A stretch of DNA of 64,000 nucleotides from assembly GCA_017480225.1 (NCBI GenBank), contig JAFVBB010000015.1, positions 1-64,000 of the forward strand. Direction: 5' to 3'. Below the pieces are notes generated by a model. It did not search any database. It saw nothing but the letters and a program-made list of their open reading frames with translations, and was not told where the DNA came from. Positions within the stretch are counted from its first letter, which is position 1. Each line of letters opens with the position of its first letter. Source of the DNA: Bacteroidales bacterium (GTDB lineage Bacteria; Bacteroidota; Bacteroidia; Bacteroidales; P3). Made by a program: the position numbers and the translations under genes. Positions 32,936 through 43,245 of the stretch are shown here, one piece after another.

Positions 32936-33014
32936 CAACATACTGTTAACCAGCATATTGGCACATATTTTACACCCCGCAGCAAGACTGCAACATAACT
33001 TACTAATAATCAGC
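32936..33014 (-). repeat. two solo copies of the distal module
   Basis: Plus-strand 32936-32956 (CAACATACTGTTAACCAGCA) and 32991-33014 (CAACATAACTTACTAATAAT followed by CAGC) are related to the module flanking repeat copies 3-5. No 11-bp hairpin core is present here. About 90 bases on, GGTGAAGGCAAGTGATTGAC (33110 region) resembles the core-proximal flank, so a copy may have lost its core. Confidence 0.45.
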
Positions 33015-33232
33015 ATTAAAGCCAGACCAACTCCTACTCAACTCCTACCCATCTACTATCCAACACTTAGTCATCGCCTACATTGGTAGGTGTTGTATAG
33101 GCGTTGAGCAGGTGAAGGCAAGTGATTGACAGGGCGTTGACGCTGTCCTGACACCGCCTGCAGCCATGGACAGTGGTGGCGACGGCCTGCGGGGTGGCGG
33201 AAAAATTATTCGGCGGGTTGCGGTTTTTTTCG
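33015..33232. other. non-coding gap before ruvB
   Basis: Nothing coding is visible. It contains pyrimidine-rich near-repeats (CCAACTCCTACT, TCAACTCCTACC), a small stem CCTAC/GTAGG at about 33089, and the possible repeat-flank relic near 33110-33130. Confidence 0.4.
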
Positions 33233-33240
33233 TAATTTTG
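33233..33240 (+). promoter_or_regulatory. -7 box immediately before ruvB
   Basis: TAATTTTG then CCGC and the ATG at 33245. Transcription from this box would start at or within a few bases of the initiation codon, giving an almost leaderless mRNA. The -33 element is weak. Confidence 0.55.
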
Positions 33241-33244
33241 CCGC

Positions 33245-34264
33245 ATGAACGACAACCTGAGCACCCGCACCGTATCGGCGCAAGAGAAAGACATAGAGCG
33301 GGCTTTGCGCCCGTCGGCCTTCGACAGTTTCGCCGGGCAAAGGCAGGTGGTGGAGAACCTCAAGGTCTTCGTGGCGGCCGCCAAAGAGCGCGGCGAGCCG
33401 CTGGACCACGTGCTCCTCTACGGCCCTCCGGGCCTGGGCAAGACCACGCTCTCCAACATCATTGCCAACGAGCTTGGAGTGGGCATAAAGACCACCAGCG
33501 GCCCGGTGCTCGACAAGCCGGGTGACCTGGCGGGCCTGCTCACCTCGCTGCAACCCAACGACGTGCTGTTCATCGACGAGATACACCGCCTCTCGCCGGT
33601 GGTGGAGGAGTACCTCTACAGCGCCATGGAGGATTTCCGCATAGACATCATGATCGAGAGCGGCCCGGCGGCGCGCAGCGTGCAGCTGAACCTCAAGCCG
33701 TTCACCCTCATCGGCGCCACCACCCGCAGCGGTATGCTCACCGCCCCGCTCCGCGCCCGCTTCGGCATCAACAGCCGCCTTGAATACTATGACGCCGAGA
33801 CGCTGACCAAGATTGTTAACCGCTCGGCCTCGCTGCTGCGCGTGAAGATAACCAGCGAGAGCGCCATCGAGATTGCGCGCCGCAGCCGCGGCACCCCGCG
33901 CATTGCCAACCGCCTGCTGCGCCGTGTGCGCGACTTTGCGCAGGTGAAGGGCGACGGCACAATCACGCTCGACATTGCCCGCTATGCCCTGCAGGCGCTC
34001 AACGTGGACCGCAACGGGCTGGACGACATGGACCTCCGCATTCTATCCACCATCATCGACAAGTTCAGGGGCGGACCCGTGGGGGTAGGCACCATAGCCA
34101 CCGCCGTGGGCGAGGACGCCGGCACGGTGGAGGAGGTCTACGAGCCCTACCTCATACAGGAGGGCTACCTCATGCGCACCCCCAGGGGCAGGGAGGCCAC
34201 CCCGCTGGCCTACCAGCACCTGGGCAAGATCAAGACAAGCGGCAGCCAGCAGGAGCTGTTCTGA
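33245..34264 (+). CDS. ruvB: Holliday junction branch-migration helicase RuvB
   Basis: A 339-residue AAA+ motor that drives branch migration with RuvA. Walker A GPPGLGKT, Walker B FIDEIHRL, sensor-1 IGATTRSG and the C-terminal winged-helix signature [10 protein letters not shown] ... ALGE-like [18 protein letters not shown] are all present. Full length. It stands alone, without ruvA or ruvC. The start matches the family and lies four bases past a -7 box. Confidence 0.97.
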   Translation: MNDNLSTRTVSAQEKDIERALRPSAFDSFAGQRQVVENLKVFVAAAKERGEPLDHVLLYGPPGLGKTTLSNIIANELGVGIKTTSGPVLDKPGDLAGLLTSLQPNDVLFIDEIHRLSPVVEEYLYSAMEDFRIDIMIESGPAARSVQLNLKPFTLIGATTRSGMLTAPLRARFGINSRLEYYDAETLTKIVNRSASLLRVKITSESAIEIARRSRGTPRIANRLLRRVRDFAQVKGDGTITLDIARYALQALNVDRNGLDDMDLRILSTIIDKFRGGPVGVGTIATAVGEDAGTVEEVYEPYLIQEGYLMRTPRGREATPLAYQHLGKIKTSGSQQELF

Positions 34265-34300
34265 CGCAAGGGCGCCGCGCCCTGCAGGAAGCAAAAGAAG

Positions 34301-34332
34301 CGAGGGGTGGCAGTCAGCACTGCCACCCCTCG
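34301..34332. terminator. bidirectional terminator after ruvB
   Basis: CGAGGGGTGGCAGT and ACTGCCACCCCTCG form a perfect 14-bp stem with loop CAGC between convergent genes. The T tracts are modest on both strands. Confidence 0.8.
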
Positions 34333-34357
34333 CCTTGTTGGCGGGCACTGCCCTGGG

Positions 34358-37336
34358 CTACATCTGCCCAAGCAGCTCGGCCGCGCCCTCGTGGCCTGCC
34401 TCGGCGGCGACCCTGAGCCAGCGCTTGGCTTCTTTCTTGCTCTTCTTCAGCACATCACCAGCGGCATAGAGTTGCCCCACAACGAAGGCAGCCTGCGCGT
34501 CGCCAGCCTCGGCGCTGCGCAGCATCCACTTGGCAGCCTCGGCCATGTTCTCCTCGACATATATGCCCTGCGCGTAGCATATTGCCACCAGCCTCATGGC
34601 CCAGGCCGACCCAGCCTCGGCCGCCTGCATGTAGAGGTTGTAGGCGCGGCGGCTGTTGAGCGTGACGCCCTCGCCTTCCGCATAGCACAGGCCCAGCCTG
34701 CACATGCCGTCAAGGCTGCCGCGGTCCGCCGCCATCTGGTAGAGCTCGGCCGCACGCTTGGGGTTGTGCGGAGCCACGCGGCCAGACATGTAGCTTCCTG
34801 CCAGCTGCAGCGTGGCAGCCTCGTTGCCAGCGGCCGCTGCCTGCTCGTAAAGCTCGACGCTGCGCACCGTGTCCTGCCCGACCATTATTCCAGAAGCATA
34901 CAGCAAGCCCAGTTGCGTCATGGCCCGGGTGTTGCCCATTGCCACAGCCCGCTCTATCAGGTTGAGCGCATCGGTGCTGTCGGCGTCGGGCACATATCCT
35001 TTCACGATGGCCATGGCAAGGTAGAGACAAGCGTTGCCGCTTGAGTCAATGTCGGTCTTGGAGCGAAGGATGTCAACCCCCCGATCCACCGACGCGTCGA
35101 TGCCCTGCCCCGCAATCAGAGCCCGCGCGAGCAGCACCTGGGCGTCGACCGAACCGTTGGAGGCGGCACTGACGAGGAAGCCTATGGCGTTGTCGTAGGC
35201 ACCATTATCATACAGGTAGGCGCCCATCATATAGTCACCACGCGGGTGGTCGCCCATCGAGGCAATGTGGTAGTAGTGGAGCGCGGTGTCGCGGTTCACC
35301 GGCATACCGGCCAGCCCGTCCCAATAGAAGTCGCCCAGGGTGGCCGCGGCGGCATACGACCCGGCCTCGAACGCATCGTACAGGTATGCCAAAGCCTTGG
35401 CGGTGTCGACGTGCGTGCCCACGCCTTTCATGTAGCATTCGGCCACGTCGTAGAGGCCGTAGGCATTGTCCTCGTCAATTCCGGCGGCCTGGTTGTAGAA
35501 CACGAAGCCAATGGCCGGGTTGGCCACAAGGCCGGCCTGCCCGTAGCGGTAGCGGTCGCCCAGTATGTCGCAGGCCAGGCTGACCCCGTTGTCGCAGGCC
35601 AGGCGGTAGTAGTCCAGCGCCTGCACGCTGTCGACCTCCATGCCGAGACCCTTCTCGCAGTAGCGGGCCATGTGGAGCATGGCCGGGACATAGTTGTTGT
35701 CAACCAAAAGGCGCAGGCGGGGCAGCACACTGTCGTAGGCCTCCTGGTCCTCAAAAATGCCGGCCATGTAGAAAACGGCCTCGCTGTAGCCCGCGTTTTC
35801 AGCCTTGCGCAGCAGCGACAAGCCCTTGTGGGTGTCGGCCTCGCCGCCGTTGCCCACTTCGCCCTCCCAATAGAGGCGGCCCAGGCCGTAGTAGCCCCGT
35901 GGGTCGCCGGCCTGCTCGTAGCAGCGCGCGGCCTGCTTGTAGTTTTCCTCACCGCCATAGCAGTCGCCCAGGGTGTTGAGGCAGGCGGAATTGCCCTTTT
36001 TTGCACCCTTCTTGAGCCAGTCTGCCCAGCGGGCGTTGCCTTGGTCATAGTCAAGATCGGCCAAGTTGACACAGGCGTCGTAGTAGCCCAGGTCCACGGC
36101 ACGCATGAACACATTTCTCCCAGCCAGCGTGTCGCCGAGATAGAGGTGCAGCTTGCCCGCGTGCACCAGTTGCTGCATGTCGCCCCTGCGCCCGGCCTCA
36201 AGGGCATAGGGCAAGGCCTTGGCATAGTCGTGCTCGAAGTCGCCCGCCCCGTAGGTGTAGGCGCGGCTGTACATGCTGTTGGCCTCATTGGAGCCGTTCG
36301 CGAGAGCCTTGTCGAGCCAGTAGCGGCAGCTGTCACTATTGCCCAGCGACAGCTGGTACGCGGCCAGCGCCTCCATGCTTTTCACATCGCCCTTTGCCGC
36401 GCCGCGCATGAGGTAGCGGTAGGCCTTGGCAGAGTCCTGCCCAGTGAATTGGCCCTCCAGGTAACTCTCGCCAAGCCGGGCATAGTTGTCGATTGACGGG
36501 GCGTCGCCAATGCGTTCCAGCAGGCGGCGCACCTCGGCGGTGTCGTGAATCAATGGGTCGCGGCTCTGCCAGCGCATGATGGACTCCATCAACAGGATTC
36601 CTGGGCTGTCGTAGAAGCGCGTCCTGCACTCGGCCAGCGCCTGCATGGCGGCGTGTTCATCCTCAGCGGTTCCGATGCCATAGAACTGGTATAACACGTG
36701 GTTGTACCACGCATTGGCATCGCCAACAGCCAATCCTTTCTTCAAATATCGGTAGGCTGCCGCCCTGTCGCCCATTACATTGCTGGCAAGCGCCAGTATA
36801 CTATACTTAGAAGTGCCGACATAATCCTTGGTCTTCGACGCCAGCTCCACCGCCTTCACGGGGTTGTAGTCGCAACTGTCGGAACCCTCAACATACAACC
36901 AGCCAAGCGAGAGGGCTGCCTGCTGACAACCATCCTGCGCGCACTTCTCGAGCATCATTTTGCCCATGGCACAGTTTTGCTGGCAACCCACACCGTCCAA
37001 GCGGTGTATGGCCTGCCTCCACCGTCCCAACTGCGACCCTGCGGCAGCGGCCTCGTCGGCCAGTCGCACGGCTGCGGCGGTGTCCGCGCGCGAATAGAGC
37101 ATCAGCCTCGAAAGCCAGGCCTTCGCGTCGTGGTTTCCAGCAGCCGAGGCCCGCTCCAGCAGGTCTATGGCCTGGTTGGTGTCAACCGCCGTCTGGAACC
37201 CGAGCAAATAGTAGTGGTGCAGTTCCACCATGGCGTCGGCATTGCCCGCGTCGGCACGCTTTTTCACCTTGTCAAACCCCTGCGCGGCTGCCACCAACGG
37301 CAACAGCAACGCGACAATCATCAGGAATCTTCTCAT
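34358..37336 (-). CDS. large secreted Sel1-repeat protein
   Basis: A 992-residue protein with a signal peptide (MRRFLMIVALLLPLVAAAQ) and no other membrane segment. The rest is an uninterrupted array of about 35-residue Sel1-type helical repeats, recognisable by A-x2-LG-x2-Y-x-G and A-x3-G-x2-A patterns such as AKWMLRSAEAGDAQAAFVVGQLYAAGD near the end. Sel1 arrays form superhelical scaffolds for protein contacts. The protein should be periplasmic. It is unusually long for its family. No promoter of standard form was found in the 70 bases upstream, and no partner gene is adjacent. Confidence 0.85.
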   Translation of the reverse strand: MRRFLMIVALLLPLVAAAQGFDKVKKRADAGNADAMVELHHYYLLGFQTAVDTNQAIDLLERASAAGNHDAKAWLSRLMLYSRADTAAAVRLADEAAAAGSQLGRWRQAIHRLDGVGCQQNCAMGKMMLEKCAQDGCQQAALSLGWLYVEGSDSCDYNPVKAVELASKTKDYVGTSKYSILALASNVMGDRAAAYRYLKKGLAVGDANAWYNHVLYQFYGIGTAEDEHAAMQALAECRTRFYDSPGILLMESIMRWQSRDPLIHDTAEVRRLLERIGDAPSIDNYARLGESYLEGQFTGQDSAKAYRYLMRGAAKGDVKSMEALAAYQLSLGNSDSCRYWLDKALANGSNEANSMYSRAYTYGAGDFEHDYAKALPYALEAGRRGDMQQLVHAGKLHLYLGDTLAGRNVFMRAVDLGYYDACVNLADLDYDQGNARWADWLKKGAKKGNSACLNTLGDCYGGEENYKQAARCYEQAGDPRGYYGLGRLYWEGEVGNGGEADTHKGLSLLRKAENAGYSEAVFYMAGIFEDQEAYDSVLPRLRLLVDNNYVPAMLHMARYCEKGLGMEVDSVQALDYYRLACDNGVSLACDILGDRYRYGQAGLVANPAIGFVFYNQAAGIDEDNAYGLYDVAECYMKGVGTHVDTAKALAYLYDAFEAGSYAAAATLGDFYWDGLAGMPVNRDTALHYYHIASMGDHPRGDYMMGAYLYDNGAYDNAIGFLVSAASNGSVDAQVLLARALIAGQGIDASVDRGVDILRSKTDIDSSGNACLYLAMAIVKGYVPDADSTDALNLIERAVAMGNTRAMTQLGLLYASGIMVGQDTVRSVELYEQAAAAGNEAATLQLAGSYMSGRVAPHNPKRAAELYQMAADRGSLDGMCRLGLCYAEGEGVTLNSRRAYNLYMQAAEAGSAWAMRLVAICYAQGIYVEENMAEAAKWMLRSAEAGDAQAAFVVGQLYAAGDVLKKSKKEAKRWLRVAAEAGHEGAAELLGQM

Positions 37337-37406
37337 AATATTGTTGTTTTACAGATTATTACTTCAATCACCAAAAATGGGTATTGGCCAGTTTGCTGAA
37401 TGGGCG

Positions 37407-37414
37407 TATCTTTG
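37407..37414 (+). promoter_or_regulatory. plus-strand promoter between two minus-strand genes
   Basis: TATCTTTG then CAC is a good -7 box, with TTGG 20 bases upstream. It points toward the 3' end of menG, so it serves only the short unit described next. Confidence 0.6.
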
Positions 37415-37418
37415 CACT

Positions 37419-37512
37419 GAAAAAATGGAGTTGGTGTACATCATAAAGCATTGCCCATTTTTGTTTTAGGATTAATGGCATAGAGGTCGCCCTGGGGCGG
37501 CCTCTTTGTTAT
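37419..37512 (+). ncRNA. candidate small RNA / micro-ORF unit
   Basis: Predicted transcript from the promoter at 37407 to the terminator at 37483-37504. It contains a 14-codon frame at 37425-37469 (MELVYIIKHCPFLF) and is antisense to the last ~70 bases of menG. A 10-bp inverted match (CAAAAATGGG 37372, CCCATTTTTG 37454) flanks the promoter. No database family was recognised. Confidence 0.4.
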
Positions 37513-38145
37513 TGTGTAGAGGCGGCACACGCCAAAGGTCAGCCTCCGCTCACGGCAGTCGGCGTCCAGTTTCCGCACAATGCGGCCAAACGCCTCGCCC
37601 TTCGGGAAGTCCCTTATGCTTCGCGGCAGGTACGTGTACGCCTGGCGGTTGCCGGCCACCAGCCCGCCAAGCAGCGGAATGAGGCGCTCGGCATAGAGGC
37701 TGTAGAATGGGCGCACCAGGGGGCTGTCGGGCGTGGATAGTTCCAGCACCACAAGCATCCCGCCCGGCTTCAGCACACGCAGCATCTCACTCAATCCACC
37801 CTCAAGGTTTGCGAAATTGCGCACCCCGAACGCGCAGGTGACGGCGTCGAACATGCCGCTGGCGAATGGCATCTGCATGGCATCGCCCTGCACCAACTGG
37901 AAGTCGCCCTTTTGCCTGGCTACAGAGAGCATCTCACGGCTCAAGTCAATGCCCACCGGCGAATGCCCCTGACGCGACAACTCCACCATCATGTCGCCCG
38001 AGCCGCAGGCCACGTCGAGCACACGCTTCGACCCACCACCCAGCTGCCTCACGGCCAGACGCCGCCAGCGGCGGTCGAGCCCGGCTGTCATCAGGTGGTT
38101 CATGCGGTCGTAACGGGCGGCTATGGTGTCGAAGTCGTAGGGCAT
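37441..38145 (-). CDS. menG: demethylmenaquinone methyltransferase
   Basis: A 234-residue UbiE/MenG-type SAM methyltransferase that makes menaquinone from demethylmenaquinone. Motif I is LDVACGSGDMMVEL, and FGVRNFANLEGGLSEMLRVLKPGG and ELSTPDSPLVRPFYSLY are family marks. The usual proteins end near FGVCRLYTITK; here about 20 further residues follow, rich in Pro and Lys, and their codons overlap a plus-strand terminator and micro-ORF. It follows menA by 18 bases. Confidence 0.93.
   Translation of the reverse strand: MPYDFDTIAARYDRMNHLMTAGLDRRWRRLAVRQLGGGSKRVLDVACGSGDMMVELSRQGHSPVGIDLSREMLSVARQKGDFQLVQGDAMQMPFASGMFDAVTCAFGVRNFANLEGGLSEMLRVLKPGGMLVVLELSTPDSPLVRPFYSLYAERLIPLLGGLVAGNRQAYTYLPRSIRDFPKGEAFGRIVRKLDADCRERRLTFGVCRLYTITKRPPQGDLYAINPKTKMGNAL
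37483..37504 (+). terminator. plus-strand terminator inside menG 3' end
   Basis: GAGGTCGCCC pairs with GGGCGGCCTC and TTTGTTATTG follows. The stem lies within codons for the C-terminal extension of menG but the T-rich side is on the plus strand. Confidence 0.55.
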
Positions 38146-38163
38146 ACGTAGGAGCCTGTCTTG

Positions 38164-39069
38164 TTATCTTATTGGAGAATACGCTATATTGACGGCATAT
38201 AGCACCGCCAGCACAAAGGAGGTGAGCACCAGCAGCGGCAGCGCGGGGTCGAGCCGACGGCCATGTCCACGCCACACGATGACGAGATGCCACGCGAAGA
38301 ACGGCAGGGTGACGAGCATAATGTAAGGGCGAATCGGGGCATAGAAGAAGCAGCCCACCCCCAGCACCACCAGTGCGGTCTGGTACCACTTGGCGGCCCG
38401 CTCACCGATGCGCAGGGGCGTGGTGGTGCGCGAGCCACGGTCAGTCTCCATGTCGCGGATGTTGTTCACGTTCAGCACCCCCACGCTCAGCAGCCCCATG
38501 CCCACCGCCGGCAGCAGCAGGTGTGGGGCAAGGGCTACGGTGTGTGTTACCACGAAGTAGCTGCCCAGCACACTCACCAATCCGAAGAAGATGAACACGA
38601 AGAGGTCGCCCAGCCCACGGTAGCCGTAGGGGTTCTTGCCGAGCGTGTAGTGCGTGGCTGCCCAAATGGCCGCAGCGCCGAGCAGAAGCAGCGCCACAGC
38701 GCGCCAATCGAGCAACGTGCCGAAGGAATGCCATGTCATCGCAAGGCCGAACACACAGCAGCACACGGCCGTGATGCGGATGGCGCGCACCATCTGCCGC
38801 TCCGTGAGGCCTCCTTCGAGCATACTGTAGACAGGCCCCTGCCGCACGGAGGTGTTGTCCACGCCGTTGCGGTAGTCGCCAAGCTCATTGCTCAGGTTGC
38901 TCAATATCTGAAGCGAGCAGGCTGTCAGAGCGATCTCGACCAAAAGCAACGTGCTGGCCGGGCTCGCCGACCCCTGAAACCATAGCCCCGTCAGCCCGCC
39001 ACACAGCACCCCTCCGAGCGAGAGGAGATTGGCGCGGAAGCGCATCGATTTTATGAGGCTACTTAACAT
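38164..39069 (-). CDS. menA: 1,4-dihydroxy-2-naphthoate polyprenyltransferase
   Basis: A 301-residue UbiA-family membrane prenyltransferase with about eight or nine helices. It attaches the polyprenyl tail to dihydroxynaphthoate in menaquinone synthesis. The two Asp-rich motifs are [12 protein letters not shown] and [21 protein letters not shown]. It overlaps aspS by 11 bases and leads directly to menG, so steps of one pathway are adjacent. Confidence 0.94.
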   Translation of the reverse strand: MLSSLIKSMRFRANLLSLGGVLCGGLTGLWFQGSASPASTLLLVEIALTACSLQILSNLSNELGDYRNGVDNTSVRQGPVYSMLEGGLTERQMVRAIRITAVCCCVFGLAMTWHSFGTLLDWRAVALLLLGAAAIWAATHYTLGKNPYGYRGLGDLFVFIFFGLVSVLGSYFVVTHTVALAPHLLLPAVGMGLLSVGVLNVNNIRDMETDRGSRTTTPLRIGERAAKWYQTALVVLGVGCFFYAPIRPYIMLVTLPFFAWHLVIVWRGHGRRLDPALPLLVLTSFVLAVLYAVNIAYSPIR

Positions 39070-40813
39070 CGACCTTTATTTGCAGTTCGTCGAGCTGCTC
39101 CTGGCTTATCGGCGAGGGGCTGCCGCTCATCACGTCGCGGCCAGCATTGTTCTTCGGGAAAGCGATGAAGTCGCGAATGCTGTCGGCACCGGCGAAGATG
39201 CTGCACAGGCGGTCGAAGCCGAAGGCCAGGCCGGCGTGGGGCGGCGCGCCGTAGGTGAAGGCGTCCATCAGGAAGCCGAACTGCGCGGCAGCCTGCTCGT
39301 CGGTGAAGCCCAGCGTGTGGAACATCTTGTTCTGCAGCGTGCGGTCGTGTATGCGGATGCTGCCTCCGCCCACCTCGCAGCCATTGATCACAATGTCGTA
39401 GGCATTGGCGCGGATGTCGCCCCAGCGGGCGGGGTCGTCGAGCAGAGCCTCGTCCTCGGGCTTGGGGGCGGTGAAGGGGTGGTGCATGGCGTAGAAGCGC
39501 TGCGTCTCGTCGTCCCACTCAAGCAGGGGGAAGTCCACCACCCACAGCGGCGCGAACTGCTGCGGGTCGCGCAGACCAAGACGGCTGCCCATCTCAAGGC
39601 GCAGGGCGCAGAGCTGCACGCGCGTCTTCATGGCGGGGCCGCAGAGGATGAGCATAAGGTCGCCCGGCTTGGCTCCCATGGCGTCAGCCACAGCCTTCAG
39701 CGCGTCGGCGTCGAAGAACTTGTCGACCGAGCTCTTGAACGTGCCGTCGGCGTTGTATTTGACGTAGACCAGGCCACCGGCACCCACCTGCGGGCGCTTC
39801 ACAAAGTCGGTCAGCGCATCGAGCTGCTTGCGCGTGTAGTCGGCACAGCCCTCGGCCACGATGCCGACGACCAGCTCGCTGCTGTCGAACAGGCCAAAGC
39901 CACGGCCCTTAGCCACGTCGGTGATTTCCTTGAACTCCATGCCGAAGCGCATGTCGGGCTTGTCGCTGCCGAAGCGGCGCATGGCGTCGTGCCAGGTGAT
40001 GCGCTGGAACTGGCCGAAGTCTATGCCCTTCATCTCCTTGAACAGATGGCGCGCCAGCCCCTCGAACATGCAGAGCACGTCCTCCTGCTCCACGAAGCTC
40101 ATCTCGCAGTCAATCTGCGTGAACTCCGGCTGGCGGTCGGCGCGAAGGTCCTCGTCGCGGAAGCAGCGCACTATCTGGAAGTAGCGGTCCATACCGGCCA
40201 CCATCAGCAGCTGCTTGTACTGCTGCGGCGACTGCGGCAGGGCGTAGAACTCGCCGGGGTTCATGCGGCTGGGCACCACAAAGTCGCGAGCGCCCTCGGG
40301 CGTGCTCTTGATGAGCATCGGGGTCTCAATCTCCAGGAAGTCGCGGTCGGAGAGGTAGTTGCGCACCAGCATGGCCATGCGGTGGCGCATCTCAAGGTTG
40401 CGGCGCACCGGCGAGCGGCGTATGTCGAGGTAGCGGTAGCGCATACGCAGGTCGTCGCCGCCGTCGCTCTGCTCCTCGATGGTGAAAGGAGGAGTCTTGG
40501 CCTCGTTGAGCACACGCAGCTCCGCGACCTCAATCTCGATTTCGCCGGTGGGGATCTTGCTGTTCTTCGACGAGCGCTCTATCACCACACCGGTGGCCTG
40601 CACCACAAACTCCCTGCCCAGGCGGCGAGCCTGCTCGCATAGCGGGGCGTTGGTCTCCATGTTGAAAGCCAGCTGCGTGATGCCGTAGCGGTCACGCAGA
40701 TCCACAAACGTCATTCCGCCCAGGTCGCGCGAGCGCTGCACCCAGCCGGCAAGGGTCACTGTTTGACCCGCGTTGGCGAGCCTCAACTCGCCGCAAGTAT
40801 TAGTGCGATACAT
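39059..40813 (-). CDS. aspS: aspartyl-tRNA synthetase
   Basis: A 584-residue class II synthetase of the bacterial type with the GAD insertion domain. The N-terminal OB fold ([26 protein letters not shown]), motif 2 region with [18 protein letters not shown], and motif 3 GLAFGFDRL are present. It charges tRNA-Asp. First gene of a unit with menA and menG. The promoter box at 40848 leaves a leader of about 30 bases. Confidence 0.97.
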   Translation of the reverse strand: MYRTNTCGELRLANAGQTVTLAGWVQRSRDLGGMTFVDLRDRYGITQLAFNMETNAPLCEQARRLGREFVVQATGVVIERSSKNSKIPTGEIEIEVAELRVLNEAKTPPFTIEEQSDGGDDLRMRYRYLDIRRSPVRRNLEMRHRMAMLVRNYLSDRDFLEIETPMLIKSTPEGARDFVVPSRMNPGEFYALPQSPQQYKQLLMVAGMDRYFQIVRCFRDEDLRADRQPEFTQIDCEMSFVEQEDVLCMFEGLARHLFKEMKGIDFGQFQRITWHDAMRRFGSDKPDMRFGMEFKEITDVAKGRGFGLFDSSELVVGIVAEGCADYTRKQLDALTDFVKRPQVGAGGLVYVKYNADGTFKSSVDKFFDADALKAVADAMGAKPGDLMLILCGPAMKTRVQLCALRLEMGSRLGLRDPQQFAPLWVVDFPLLEWDDETQRFYAMHHPFTAPKPEDEALLDDPARWGDIRANAYDIVINGCEVGGGSIRIHDRTLQNKMFHTLGFTDEQAAAQFGFLMDAFTYGAPPHAGLAFGFDRLCSIFAGADSIRDFIAFPKNNAGRDVMSGSPSPISQEQLDELQIKVDVK

Positions 40814-40847
40814 ATTTATAATGTTTTATATTCACTCTTTTGCTATG

Positions 40848-40855
40848 CAAATATA
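40848..40855 (-). promoter_or_regulatory. -7 box of aspS-menA-menG
   Basis: TATATTTG then CAT on the minus strand, 35 bases before the aspS ATG. The upstream sequence is A/T-rich but has no clear TTTG at -33. Confidence 0.65.
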
Positions 40856-40930
40856 CAAAAAAAGCACCACAGACAGAACGAAAAAGTCGCACTTCGCGCA
40901 AAAAAACGCCAGCCCCGCAACGCCACAAAA

Positions 40931-41033
40931 CCGCCTGTTCTCCGATTGATGTCCGATTGTTCTTCGATTGTTCTTCGATTTATAATCGGAGAACAATCGA
41001 AGAACAATCGGAGAACAATCGAAGAACAGACGG
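40931..41033. repeat. 11-bp-module hairpin element, copy 5
   Basis: Four modules per arm around ttata, 103 bp. The second left module is TGATGTCCGAT, shared with copies 1 and 4. The flank TGTTGACATTGCCTTTACACC follows on the right in its conserved form. It lies between the tRNA-Cys terminator and the aspS promoter. Confidence 0.95.
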
Positions 41034-41060
41034 TGTTGACATTGCCTTTACACCCCGACA

Positions 41061-41088
41061 GACTGGCTTACAGTACGTTACGCAATAA
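41061..41088 (+). repeat. distal module beside repeat copy 5
   Basis: GACTGGCTTACAGTACGTTA is a diverged relative of the GCTGATTATCAGT module beside copies 3 and 4, at a similar distance from the core. The following CATAACTACCTGTTATAC may be an opposed copy. Confidence 0.4.
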
Positions 41089-41183
41089 ATTATTCATAAC
41101 TACCTGTTATACAGGGAATATAGAGCAACCATTGATGCTCCCTCCGCATCAGCTGGCGGGCACTGCCCCCTGCCCTGCCGGGC

Positions 41184-41219
41184 AAAAGAAAAGAGCCTCC
41201 AACCACCGGTTGAAGGCTC
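41184..41219 (-). terminator. terminator after tRNA-Cys
   Basis: GAGCCTCCAACC pairs with GGTTGAAGGCTC with one wobble, and TTTTCTTTT follows on the minus strand. Confidence 0.75.
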
Positions 41220-41229
41220 CTGCTCATCG

Positions 41230-41300
41230 AGGTCGCTTCCGGATTTGAACCGGAGTAGCAGGTTTTGCAGACCTGTGCCTAGCCCCTCGGCCAAACGACC
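41230..41300 (-). tRNA. tRNA-Cys (GCA)
   Basis: A 71-nt cloverleaf: acceptor GGTCGTT with AGCGACC, T arm TCCGG-TTCAAAT-CCGGA, anticodon GCA in TCTGCAAAA. The discriminator is U73, the known identity base for cysteine tRNA. CCA is not encoded. Confidence 0.95.
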
Positions 41301-41326
41301 CTCTTTCGCTTTCACAAAAGCGAGTG

Positions 41327-41358
41327 CAAAATTACACCTTTTTACAGTTCTGACCAAA
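41327..41358 (-). promoter_or_regulatory. promoter of tRNA-Cys
   Basis: On the minus strand TTTG, 20 bases, TAATTTTG, then CAC. The -33 box lies inside a 20-bp palindrome TGACCAAA-TTTT-TTTGGTCA at 41351-41370, which may also end the ettA transcript. Confidence 0.85.
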
Positions 41359-41479
41359 TTTTTTTGGTCACTTTTTCGCAAAGGCCTGATTTTGCACTCG
41401 TTTAATTTGCCATTGGCAGTGCGCCACCTGCGCCACAACGCGCCACGGCGCCCGCAGCGGGGCTTGTTTCGGCGCAGGG

Positions 41480-43150
<1,671 letters not shown>

Positions 43151-43162
43151 AGTGTTGTGAAT

Positions 43163-43214
43163 AAAAAAAGACCCGCGCCATCCTCCGTCGTGAAGGCGGT
43201 GATGGGGGCGGGTC
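43163..43214 (-). terminator. terminator after flavin reductase gene
   Basis: GACCCGC and GCGGGTC (43170-43214) with inner GCCATC/GATGGG pairing, then TTTTTTTAT on the minus strand. Confidence 0.85.
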
Positions 43215-43245
43215 GATGAGTGGTGCTAATGAATGCTGCCCAAGG

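Noticed and set aside
36300-37336. Lipoprotein Sel1 protein
   Set aside because: The signal peptide ends VAAAQ and has no cysteine lipobox, so it is called a soluble secreted protein.
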